Assembly (NCBI RefSeq): GCF_040115645.1
Contig: NC_089561.1
Span: 1,116,001-1,180,000, forward strand
DNA from: Euwallacea fornicatus
Lineage: Eukaryota > Arthropoda > Insecta > Coleoptera > Curculionidae
Direction: 5' to 3'
DNA length: 64,000 bases
Shown here one piece after another: positions 22,935-34,200 of this stretch. The translations under genes were made by a program, and so were the position numbers. The notes below the pieces were generated by a model, which ran no database searches, had not been told where the DNA came from, and worked only from the letters and a program-made list of their open reading frames with translations. Every line of letters starts with the position of its first letter. Within the stretch, counting starts at the first letter, position 1.

Positions 22935-24470
22935 TTGTAAAAAGTATTGCAACACTTTACAGTTTTGTTACGAGATAAAATTATTAGATGCGAAATGAAG
23001 CAACTCACTATTACGACCATCGATATCGAAATTCTTACAATAAAACGCTCAAATTCGGCTCCAGTGACCGTTTGGCAATGACTCACTCGTTCCTCAAACT
23101 CTTTCATGCAGTTGTTCTTTGTTGCTTATGTGATATTATATGTGAATTCGAAGACGTAAATCGTCTAAGCTTTGTGGTCTGTTGGTTAAGCAACCCTAAA
23201 AAAAAATCGATCGATGTAAGATCTGGAGAGCATGGCGGCCATTCCATTGCGCCTCGTCTACCGATCCATCTCCTAGGGAAAATCTCATCAAGGTACTCTC
23301 TCACACCCATATTATAATGTGATCGTTGGTGATGCACGATCTTGTTGGGATTATCGGCTACTTTTCCCCATTTTCTCTAAGGAAAATTGCGGCGACTGAC
23401 GGAACTGTTTCGTTTGGAATTGGTGGCCCGTTACACCCGTCCATACCTTGAGCTTTCGCGGATGTTGTCTATGCCTAGTCTGCACCCGATGAGGATTCTC
23501 TGCAGACCGGTAACGGTAATTATATATCGATGAATTTTAAGTTTAAGCAAAACGTTGTTTCACTCCAAAACAAGATTCTGGAAAAGAACCCATTATCGTG
23601 AATGTCTTTTTCTTGCGTCAATTCACAAAATTCCATACTTTAATCGAAATTTTCGAGAGTCAACTCTAGAGTAATGGAAGTTTTGTATGGTTGAGATTTT
23701 TCTCCTTTGAAAAGATTGCTTACGGATTTTACAGATACGTCCAATTCATCGGCAAGTTTGGTAACAGACTATTGAATTTTCATCAATAGATGAAACAATG
23801 TCTGGTGCTTTATCGCCATCAGTACCTGATCGAGGTCTTCCACATTTTGGCGCAGCTTTCACGCTTCGAGTTTACTGAAGTTTTTTATTAATCCCACAAA
23901 CGACACTGTTCATCTTTATACCCTCAAAAAGAATAAATTTTTGATTCTGCGCTTCTCAGATAAACGATCAATTTTTCTTCTAATTGTGGTAGACACCTAA
24001 ACTGAATTCAACTACTGATGAGTTCTATGAAAACCAAAATATTTTTTATCTAAAAAATTATTTACATTGAAGACGATTGGGAATTTCTACGTCTTATCGT
24101 CGTTTTTTCACTGTCTTCCAACGTGAACTAAGAACAGATTGGGTGTCTAGGACGCAAAGATTAAAACTTTTAATGTTTTTACCATATGGGCCTTGCTCAT
24201 TGTTTTTTAAGGGAACCGTAGGTCCAATTTTAGTTTTGGTTATACCGTTGTGTCCCTTATTGAATTACCTTTCATTTGACATACTACAATGGGTACCTTC
24301 GATGAAAATGAAGAGCTAGCAAGGGTAGCTGGATAGGGGTGAAAAATTTAAACATCGAAAATAATGCATTAAATGTTTTTTTTTTAATAAAATTGTACGT
24401 GTTTATGCATTTTTCTAAAATATCGAGTTTATGAAACTTACAAGCGTGCTGCAATACTTTTTACAAACAC
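22935..24470 (-). mobile_element. dead 1.5-kb Tc1/mariner-superfamily transposon in the Antp intron
   Basis: A 17-bp perfect inverted repeat bounds the element: TTGTAAAAAGTATTGCA at 22,935-22,951 and its complement at 24,450-24,466. Outside the right copy the repeat seems to continue to TACAGTGT. The minus strand carries a decayed transposase in the correct order. First comes a GRPRSGTDGDKAPDIVSSID linker-type piece (about 23,860-23,765), then SAENPHRVQTRHRQHPRKLK with VWTGV (about 23,530-23,430), and last GVREYLDEIFPRRWIGRRGA and MEWPPCSPDLTSIDFF (about 23,310-23,205). Stops and frameshifts break it throughout. It has inserted in the same strand sense as Antp. Confidence 0.75.
23104..23940 (-). 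pseudogene. transposase remnant of the 22.9-24.5 kb element
   Basis: This is the coding part of the element above. The best-preserved piece is an open frame at 23,337-23,104 that ends with the WPPxSPDLTxxDFF motif, the C-terminal catalytic block of this transposase type. The middle carries the conserved NPHxxxxxxxQxPxKxxVWxG-type segment in another frame. The first catalytic aspartate region is not clearly intact. It cannot make a working enzyme. Confidence 0.7.
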
Positions 24471-26824
24471 TGTATGCAGATGCACATATGTAGAATTGCA
24501 CGCGTTTTTAATGCCCCAGAAACATTATTTCTTGAAGTGCCAGTCACATGAGCCTTATTAACTTGAAATAACAATTGAGGCAATTGAAGACATGTTCTTC
24601 AGCAATTTTCTTGGGAATTCCGTCAAGGCACAGTTTATTAAAACAACTGAGTTCGCTTGTTCATGTTATTTGGCCTCCGACCCGAATCGCAGTCGTTCAT
24701 TGCCAAATTTCCCTCGTTCCTAACCTTCGTGCTTCTTTTGGAGGTGCCGAACTTGAAGAGCTGAAACTCGACCAAAGCCCTTTTTTGCGGCCGCAAACTT
24801 CGAGCTCCGTGTCCACCTCCCTTGCGAGAAAAGAACCAGTTAAGCAACCTCCCACATTGCCAAATGATAAAAGGCTATCCAGAAGCCGTAAAATTACGTT
24901 TAGAGCTGCTATAAAGTAACGATTAAACTAATAGAGCCTGAATTTACATCTGTTGGCAACCATAAGCACCGTAATAACAATATAACCGCCACGGTGTATG
25001 GACTACTTGTTGAGTTTGAATTTATGAACCGAGAACGGAGGGGCGCGGTGTTGTCGCGATTCACTCGCCAAAAATCCTAAATTTGCCACGAGATTCTGCA
25101 TGCGTGCAAATGGGAATTGATGGCAAAAAATTCGGTTGAGCGGGGCGAGGGCTGCAGCATTCGAAGCTCAAAGAATGACCAAAGTGAGATAACGATGTTG
25201 GAAAATCTTCTCAAAAAATATTGAATACCTTGGCTGCCCTAAGACTTCCTATTTCGTCCATGTTATTCCCCGCTAACCGCGGGATTAGAGCCACCCTGTG
25301 TCAATCCTGACCCTACAATTCCCAAACCGAACTACCTGGAACGCTCTACTTATCGGGGAAACACTTTTTGAGCCACCGCGTATCAGATATTGATTTTGTC
25401 TCAGGGCACATAGGCACATTAACGTGATCCTATCGGGCCAAAAACTTCAAACCGTTCACGTAATTTTACCCTCAAAAAGGCACTTTCCGTAATGCATAAA
25501 ATTGGTTAGCCCCTGGTTGATTTTCACGCGAATTATCCTCCGGATAAAACTGCCACCGCTTTGCCCTGTCGGCCCTCAGGAAGCGAACGTTTAGTAGATA
25601 TTTTTAAATCGACTACCAATTAAATTAGTCCAGGTGGGGGTGAAATGACCCTTAACGCACAAAAGTAGACACAAACTAAAGGAACTTCGCTCTACGTAAA
25701 TAGAGCCCGCGACAGTGAACCGAAACTCTACGTCGGCATTTTTCCGCCCCTGAAGGTCCATAGCTCCATGCCTAAGGGCCTGTTTTGGCAACTTGGCAAC
25801 AAGGCGGTTAAAAACCCTACTTCGTGCAAATCCGAGCACTCCCGACGCCATTAAATAAGCATTCCGGGTGATAAATGGCGACGCGTTGAGATTTGATAGT
25901 GCTGTAAATTATTTAACTCTTTTCAAGGGGTAATTATTAAGTTGTAATACCGAATTTAACGACTTTACGGCCTTGCCAGAGAGATATATTACCGGCACTT
26001 TATTGTCCTAAAGAGTATTGATCAAAACTTTGAGCATCATCACGTCGACAACGGACCAGCACATCTCAATAAACGCGTGCATATTCAATTCAGCAGTAAA
26101 TGGACAGTTAATTTGAGGCCATAAATCATCTCAAGTGAGTGCTATTGCGTTATAATCTAATACCGTTTCGAGAATTATCAATTATTTAGAGATGCAGAGC
26201 TAATCGCGGCCTCTTACACCTTTCAACTGGAGAACATCCCACGAACTTGCACAACACTACCCGGGTCCTCTCTGGTACCACTCTTCGCGACTCCCGACCA
26301 TAACTAAACAGACTTTTGGGCAATTTCGCAAATAGGGCATGAACAGTGCGGTGCAATAAACCTAAATAGCCCCAATACATCAAAATCCCAATACAGTGGT
26401 CTAACAGCTGGACACCCTTCACTGTCGGTTTCACAGACATTTCGCCCGCATAGTTTAATCTTTTGATTTACTGCCTTTCTGCCTCACGATCTTCTTCTCA
26501 CATGATGATACAACACGCATCTTTCTGATAGCCGTAGCATTTTTCAATTCGGAGATAAATTAGTCCAGATCATAAGGAAGGAAACTTGAATTAACGAGGA
26601 TTACAGACAGATGAAGGATGTATTAATTCTCGAACCTTAAAAGCACCAATAAATCCTTTTCTCTGCGGGATTGTACCTTTATCGAAACCCTACCAGGTAC
26701 CGAAATTGAGACATCCGTCTTATGCAAAAGTGCATCAATAGAACCCCATAAATTTGTCCATTGAGGGGCTGTCATGATTTCACCTGACTCCCAAGAATTA
26801 CGCAATAAGGGCTTTTTCACTTAC

Positions 26825-27214
26825 CGAACTGACTTCTCATCCAAGGATACAACGGACTAGGCAACGAAGACGAAGTGTTATTCGGGGGTTGCTGCCCTTG
26901 CTGCTGACCCTGCATCGGGGGCTGCTGATGGGATTGTTGATGCATATTGGGGTTCTGCTGTGCCCCATACATCATATGCTGCTGCGGATGGTGCTGCTGA
27001 TGGTGCTGGGGGTGCTGCTCCTGCATATGGTGGCCCATGTGCAGGTTTTGGGAGGTATCCAAAGGGGGGCTTCCGGTGGGGCCCAGGACCCCATTTTGCG
27101 TCACCGCAGCCGCTTGGAGCTTACAACTGGCGTAGACGACGGGGGTTTGGTGGCCGTTGGGCGCCGCTGTGGTGCCCATGTGGCCCATATTAGTCGGACT
27201 GTCCGGCCGGTAAC
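26825..27214 (-). CDS. Antp: Antennapedia coding exon 2 (YPWM exon)
   Basis: This exon encodes residues 104-233 plus the first base of codon 234. The acceptor ends TGTACCAG at 27,215. The split codon gives Gly104, followed by YRPDSPTNMGHMG. Then comes a conserved VVYASCKLQAAA block (residues near 136), a long His/Gln-rich region (HPQHHQQHHPQQHMM and QQQGQQ) and SLPSPLYPWMRSQF. The YPWM hexapeptide is at residues 226-229 and mediates contact with the TALE cofactor Extradenticle. Only five residues (RSQFE) separate it from the homeodomain. The donor is G|GTAAGT. Reading past it gives G-K-stop, so the longer GKCQ linker made in Drosophila by a downstream donor cannot be made here. Confidence 0.95.
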
Positions 27215-27795
27215 CTGGTACACAATCTAGTGTTAGAGAAAAGTTGGATTCAGTTGCAGTAAAAGGGGGTTTCTGGAATTTTCAGAATTGCCTCGAATAT
27301 TGGTCAGAACGGGTGGCTCCAGCTTACAATCTGTAACTTACAGAGATTGTCGAAGTTCCGGAGATTTTCCCGATCCAGGTGCCCTGACGCAGCCTCCCTT
27401 TCGTTCAAACTTTTTTTTCATATAAATCAGTGACGTTTCAAATTCGATAAGATCGATGGAAAATCACCGAACTTTGTCCCTATAAGTTAAGGGGCCTATC
27501 TGCAATCGTCCCACTTAAAGTAATCTAATGGACTAAAATTCGCTTGTTACGTAACAGTCGGCCAGGAATTTAATCATTTCTTCAGTGCGGCTCTAGGCAG
27601 TTCGTTCTGGGATCACCATGATTTGGTCGAATAATCAGACCATCGTAACGTTAATTTTGCAACAAACTGAGCGATTGAACGTGTCCACGGAAGTGATAAT
27701 CAAGAGCTTAATTTCACGTCTCTAACTCAAACTAACCTGATAACTGTCCCCCAATTATAGAGGTTTCGTAGGGTTAAAAAAATAGTGAAAGTTAC
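27215..27795 (-). other. Antp: Antp intron 1, 581 bp
   Basis: The donor is CAAG|GTAACT at 27,795 and the acceptor is GTGTACCAG at 27,215, both in phase 1. A second AG (ACACTAG) lies exactly 12 nt upstream of the acceptor. Its use would add four residues (reading D-C-V-P) without breaking the frame. No other feature is seen inside. Confidence 0.9.
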
Positions 27796-28105
27796 CTTGA
27801 CTTCCGTCCATTTGCTGCGCATTGTAATATCCAGCATTCCTAATATCCATTCGGTCGTAGGGTGGAAACCGTGGATAGGGCATCCCCTGGGGTGGCTGCC
27901 CCGCAGCCGGCGGCCCCCCATAGTGATGAGGTGGTATTCCCTGTCGGAGCCCCACCACCGAAGGATCCCCCGCACACGCCGAGGCATCGGTCTGCACGGC
28001 TCCACCACCTTGAGGTACCTGTCCATAGTGATGTTGCTGGTGTTCCGCTGAGACGACACCTCCATTTCGCATGTCCGGCATGTAGTTGGCGAAATACGAA
28101 CTCAT
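27796..28105 (-). CDS. Antp: Antennapedia coding exon 1 (N-terminus)
   Basis: This exon encodes residues 1-103 plus one base of codon 104. The start ATG at 28,105 is fixed by the conserved Antp N-terminus MSSYFANYMPDMRNGG, since the MSSYF motif is shared by most Hox proteins of this group. A second conserved block, MPYPRFPPYDRMDIRNAGYY (residues about 75-94), is highly typical of insect Antp. Between them is a loose Q/H/G-rich segment. The ATG context is GTAGCATGAG. The donor is CAAG|GTAACT. The whole three-exon protein is 316 residues, shorter than Drosophila Antp mainly because the Gln-rich middle is shorter. Confidence 0.96.
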
Positions 28106-28165
28106 GCTACTAATTTCGAGTTTGGATCACAGAATTTTTAACGAACTTTCGGGTGTGCACTGGTA

Positions 28166-28171
28166 TCACAT
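28166..28171 (-). promoter_or_regulatory. start-stop upstream ORF (ATG TGA) in Antp leader
   Basis: The minus strand reads ATGTGA at 28,171-28,166, 60 nt before the Antp ATG. A minimal start-stop uORF can stall scanning ribosomes and lower translation of the main frame. Its effect here is an inference that depends on the leader being transcribed as predicted. Confidence 0.45.
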
Positions 28172-28240
28172 CAGACGGCACTTTGAACGCACTAGACGAG
28201 CACTAATTTTGAAGGGTACCACCACGTGCGCGAATCTTCC

Positions 28241-28270
28241 TTAGCCAGCAACACAAAAAACTACTGTCAT
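28241..28270 (-). promoter_or_regulatory. nine-codon upstream ORF in Antp leader
   Basis: An ATG at 28,270 starts the short frame MTVVFCVAG and a TAA ends it at 28,241. It lies only six bases inside the predicted exon, so in the spliced mRNA its context depends on the upstream exon. It would have to be skipped, or reinitiated after, for Antp to be made. Confidence 0.4.
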
Positions 28271-28276
28271 AAAGCC

Positions 28277-31200
28277 CTGAAACAAGGAAAACGATGCGTT
28301 AGTGTCTTTCGGGTTTTCCTGCATGGTATTAATTGAGAGAATTATGGACGAAGTAATGTTTATGAGGCGTCAAATATTTTGCAACGAGACGCCTAGCGTG
28401 ATTAGTCTAATTTAAGGCAATTGTTGCACGCTGGTACAGAGCTGCAACACTGTGCACTTTATCACCAAATGGTGACGCAAGTTCACCTGACCATGTTTAC
28501 ATTGCGATCACCGAGAGTCAACTGTGTTTAAAAATCAGAAAACTCTGTCTGACAAAATGAATGACACATGATGTAAAATGGAACTTCATAATTAGGTTTC
28601 ACGCTCAATATCCAGATGTGTCCGGGATTGGAACACTTGCTTTTAGTTAGCCATGGTTGTTGTTTCCGAAACCAATGAATTTTTGTCAGTCCCTGATCGA
28701 GATTAATTGGCATTTTCACGATCTATTGAAATTCTTTTGCCAACTATGAGAGGGCTCGGATGCCGCACTGGCATCTGACTAATCGGCTCGGGAATAACTT
28801 CGCGACGGGTTCAGTTTAATCGTGTTTGGGAGAGTTGAAACTGTTTTGTTCTATTTATCACAAGCTTTAAACAAAATTAGATGGAAATTCCAGTGAAGGG
28901 GATTAATGGAGAGGGTCCATACCAATCGATGGGAGGTCGAAAAATCGAAGGTTTCATCCAGGCAGGTTCCTGGCCGAATGCAGAATGCCTGAGATCGGGA
29001 TGAACCGCAAAATAACTATTTGAACTAGGAAGGTGGTTCCAAAGATCATTAACTTGTTTAAACGCAGATCTGTCCACAATGGCGAAGGCGCCGTACGCGA
29101 AACTAACCACGATCGATTTGTGAAAATATGGTGAAATTCGTCCAGTTTACATCCAGTTTAGTATCTCTACAAGTTTCTGAGATACCGAACTATATTGGCA
29201 CTTGTTTTCGCGATCGGAGGTGTTTTTCAAATGGAGGTTCCACAGACTCTTACAGTTTCAAAAGTTCAAGATCACTCTAATGTCCAATTTCTGTGTACCC
29301 GCAGATTCAATTCGTCTCTGCAAAATTGAATTTTAATGAAATAGCTGTATGTATCATAGGCAAATATATTTCTGGCGCCATTGTCGAGGACAATTCCCGC
29401 ATTGTTTTACCGGTCGTACGAATATTAATTGTTCCCCAGCTCCGACGGCCGTCGCACCGCTGAAACCGACGCCATTTACACCTCACCCTTGCTTTCCGTT
29501 CAAAACACACCCCGGAGTGCCAAGTTCTTTGATTAAATTAAAAGTTGCCTCCCCGCGGGGTTCCCTCACTATTTACATGCAAATCTCATTTCAAGCTTCA
29601 CCCAATTAATGCAGGCTTGAATGGAAACCGGTCGGACTGGAATACACATCAGACTTTTCCTAATTATGCATAAGGGGTTGGGATGATCGGCGTATCAATT
29701 AAGCTAACCCTCAGGTTTTGAAAGTTTTCACTTTTAGGGATGAAATATATCAAATCCGGGACGCCGTCAGTGTTCAACTCTCCCGTCGCCCATAAATCCA
29801 GGCCAGGAAGTGAAAACAAAAAGCGGGAGAGAAGAGCACACACAGGGTACATCAAAACATGTCTGCTACTGCTGATGGTAGATGGGAGAGTAAAAACGTC
29901 ATTGGCGTCGAATCTACTGAATTTTGATTTATTGGCCGCAGGAGACAATGGGATGGTTTAATTTATGCTGCGATCATAAACAATAGAACTGAGGAAAAAA
30001 GAACACGTGAATGTGATACTAAGAGAGATGGGCAGTGGCCTTTTGAAAACACATGTTCGGTGAAGCACCTTGAGTATTATTAAGCGGAAACTACTGCAAA
30101 GAAAACGGAAATATACAAAGGAGGAGGTACCGGTATCTGCTATTATGAAAGAATATTTCACACAAGTTTGACGAACTGAAAGACCACAATTATAATAAAA
30201 TTCCCACTTTAATTAGACCTATTTGCGCCACGAACTGACCTAAAACTTATTGATTGACGTGATTTTACGGCAGTCAAATTCCTTAAGAACAAATTAACGT
30301 CTGAGGACTTGCGACTCCAACCCGATGATTATCCGTGGTTGAGGACAGAGGAGACGAGGTGATAAGAGCACCTCATCAAGAACAGCAATTAACGAGGGAA
30401 AAAAACAGTAAATGCCAGCAAATTTGGCATTTTAATTGTTTCATTTCTTAAACGGCTGTTTTTGGGTTACAAGCTCATTATGATTTGTCTCTTGTAAACG
30501 CAGTTCAGGTTTTATGCTTTGTTATTGACATTCTCACTGATTGAATCCCTGAGGCGTAACCGGATGGAAGTTCAAATTGTCGCGCTCCATGGGCCTGTAC
30601 AAACCGGGTTGTAGTTTTTCCTGTAGTTTCTGAGATGCTTTCGCGTCCCCTCGAATGCCTCCAATCGACGAAGGAACCTCGAATGGGGCAGTTCGGCGCT
30701 TGTTGAGCTAAGAGCAAACGTACGCCTATGACATCCCAAGAGAAAAAAAAAACGATTCCGACAAAAAAAGCCCAGTCATGCCATTGGCGTCACAATGGCT
30801 GCCCCTAACGAATTACATGTGTGTGCGAGTGCGGAACCTTTTAGCTTGACAAATAGCCCCACATCCAGGACGGAACAAAAAGCGAACCGATGCAATCACT
30901 TTCCCTTACGCCTAAGTAAACATTCTCTTCAATAGGGAGTCCCTGGGAGATTAGAAAGCTTCCGGGATATTCATCTGAAAGTCTTAATTTAGTTTCTAGG
31001 AATGAGAGAGAAATTTCCTCCGCCCATGCTTTCATGTGTGTGTACCTTTGGAATGGTGCGAAGCTCCATAGCAGTAAACAATCAATATCTCAGAAACGGA
31101 ATGGGAAATGACGAAAATCACATAGCTCCCGGTCTTTATTAGGTATTCATGGAGTCGGAGGGCTTATAAATCACATTCGTTGAACCTCAAATTTAGGGGG

Positions 31201-34200
31201 AATATTAATATTAGTGATTTTCGCCGCACTTCATGGGAGAACCCTGTTACAGATAGTCATGGGTATAAAAATAAATTTCTCCAGTTAAACCGCTACCACC
31301 ATCATCTGCAGCATTAACATGGCGACTAACAACATGCAAAGCGTAATTAAAACTAATGAATTAAACATTATTTTAATCACTCTCCGAGTTATTAAATGAA
31401 TTGATGACGCATTGAGTAAGTTTCTTCAGCATAAGAGATAACGATTGTATCGTCTTAATTTAAACATCCTGTCAGATTTATGCGCGATAATCCTCTTCCT
31501 ATATATGTTACATTGTAACGCTGAGATATCTCGAAAACCGACCGGAGACCGGTTTGGGCTGAAAGGCCTTCCGTGTCGATACCATCAAGTCGATTTGTAC
31601 GCCCCTAACGGGTAATAGTCCAACTTTTTACAGACCCATCAGGCAAAATGTCGGTAATACAGCTATCTTTAAAGGCCGTTAAAAAAGATGTCCATGGTCC
31701 AAATTCGACTGCAGATTCCTTTTCACCGTTACGAGTGACAGGATTTTATATGACCAATTGAGCGAACGGCATAGCCAAGTCTTATAAGGAAGTTGACGGT
31801 GACTGCAGACCGCTTCTGCGCTGCAAACGAAAATGGGGCAGAAATTCCAAAGAACAAAGGTCAACTGATAGGGCGATTAGCCCGGAATTTAAATGGACCT
31901 AAATCAGAAAACAATCTGTGCCCGGGTCCGGTACCGGAAGCGAGATAAATCCGGGCGTTTCTCTGCACTTTCCCGGTACTTCCGCTCTCCCGATTACAAT
32001 TCAGATTTAACACAACTACACAAAAGTGCCGGCAGCCGATAAATTTATTGCCCACAGACCCGCTCTTATTGAAATGCGAACTTTCGGGTTGAACTTCCAA
32101 GTCTTATTAATAATTCTTGGATGTTGTAACAGCACATAAAAAGCAATGTCTCTTGAGCAACCGGGCAAGTTTCTCAAAATTGTACATACAAGCCTTATCT
32201 TTAGCATCTAACACGACTGAGTCCATAAAAACATTCCCAAGATTACGAATCGAGGCGAAAGGTCAAGAAAAATGCTTGACATGAGCATTAATGTCAGACC
32301 AGTTCCATGATGTATGTATGAGCTTTCTATGGACGGTTATTGAAGTGTTCTTGGAAGTGGGCCTAAAAACAAAGACCTCTCGGATTCTATGAAGTTATAT
32401 ACGAAATTCCTGCTTCTAGATGCTATCGCTGTATGCTGGCTGAGAATCTAATTTAGATCTCTCAGGTCGATTAGTAAATAGAGCTTAATTTACAGCTTTT
32501 TCGTAATATAAGTACCTACAATTTCGGGTGCAAATTCTGCCCAGATTGAAGCGAAGGGGAATGATAAATGCTTTCATCATGGGAGATTAAAGCGATCGAT
32601 TTCAATTGCATTTCAATGGTCGTCCGATATGCAAAGCAGTAAATCACAGCAGCGGTGGCCACTATCGGCTGGTTCAATGAATACAATGCACGTTTGCGTC
32701 TGTTTCGTGTCAAATTAGTTGCGACGAATTTTTACTTAAGCTCTTATCACCAAAAAATTCAAGTCTTCCCCATGCAATTCTACACGTAGGCACCAAGCTT
32801 TGCATACGTTCGAGGATCACCACTATCTCCTAATAAGCGCGGCTATCACTAGAATTTGTTATTTTTTAACGTGTGGGGTAACTGATTTATGGGCTGACCT
32901 TTGATGCCCTCCGCATTTCGTTAGCGACGTTTACTCTGATAACGAGAATATTAAAGTTGAGTAGTCGAGGAATTAATAAAACCATTAGAGGTCATCGATT
33001 TGGTCATATCGAAAGGCACTATAAAGCTTGCATCCACCATTTAGTCCATAAAGGTCATTTTGGCCGTCAGAACTGTGGATTTTGGATTATGTGCTTATCA
33101 GTGAAGGAATCATAACTGGGGTTGCTGTTCCCATCGCCTTTTCGATCATTGGAGTCTCAGAGACATCAACAGGCGCGGAGGCCGCGAAACTCTCAGCATC
33201 GTTAATGAAATTAATCGAGACACTTTTGATATTCAAAAGATTGTGGTGGAATTATATCCAGCTTAACATTAGCAACGGTTTTATCGTTATGAGATGTGAC
33301 CGAGTCTTTATTCTCAAAATTTTCACAAAGCTTCCAAGTAAGTAAGCAGTTGTTTAATGCAATTATTCCATTCTGTATCGACCTGGACATATAATACATA
33401 AATATTCACCCAACGTGCCCCTCGCAATCATACGCCGACAGGTTGTCTGGGTCCAAAGGATGCCTTCAAAGAATATTCTATTGAAATTCTAGACAGCAGC
33501 ACATTTTTGTTTATAAATGAATTCTTTGGCTGCTTTATGAGCTGACTAATAATTCTTGAAATATTAATATTTATTAAGCGTGGGTATATTAGGTATATTA
33601 TAATTCGTCATTCAACTTACTTTCATCATTTCTTACTTCGCCCAGAGATTAAAGCTTCTCACCTGAAAAGAAAAAACATTTACTGTTAAGAACAATTGCA
33701 AATAGGCATAGAGCAAATATTGAGCACAGAGAGTTCATAAAACGGTTCAAACCTTCCCGCGCGACATCACCACCATCTATCAAACGGGCCATAAACTATT
33801 AAACAAATCCACGTGGCTGCTTCAAACCACGTGCAAGCAACGTAAATTCTTTTCGAGGTCAAAACTGCCGTTCATCACCCCGAGATGGCAGAATAGGCAC
33901 TTTAAATCCATTTGCCAAGAGGAGTTTTAGCATCAGTCGCTCTTCCCACTCACGCTCACATTATCCACTTCGTTTTTTAACATTCGGCAAAGCCGTTCAT
34001 CCAGTCAAAGCTCGCCAAAAAACACAAACGATTATCAATTGAGAGGCTAGTTCAGTGACGTTGTAGTTATAGTCCGAGCCATGCGAAAACTGCGAGATTC
34101 GAAAGGAACAGTGGGGGGCTAAGGGCAGGCTGAAAGTAGGAATGATTGACTGAAGGGTGGAGAGAAGGGTGGGGTTTGCCCTATTCGGGCAAAGGGAAAA

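Larger units (their letters stand above)
28106..28276 (-). other. Antp: proximal 5' UTR exon of Antp (predicted)
   Basis: Going upstream from the start codon on the minus strand, the first strong acceptor is TTTTCCTTGTTTCAG|GGC at 28,277. A 171-nt untranslated lead would then be joined to a distant first exon. Insect Antp genes are known to have long non-coding 5' exons far upstream, so this fits. The leader has two upstream ATGs (28,270 and 28,171). The exon could instead continue without a splice if a promoter lay just upstream. I saw no TATA box there. Confidence 0.5.

Noticed and set aside
26889..27230. Plus-strand frames opposite Antp exon 2 (113 and 77 codons).
   Set aside because: These are shadows of the CAG/CTG-rich coding sequence on the other strand and show only low-complexity Leu/Gly composition.
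27727..28113. Other long frames in and opposite Antp exon 1.
   Set aside because: They overlap the conserved Antp N-terminus in other frames and carry no motif.
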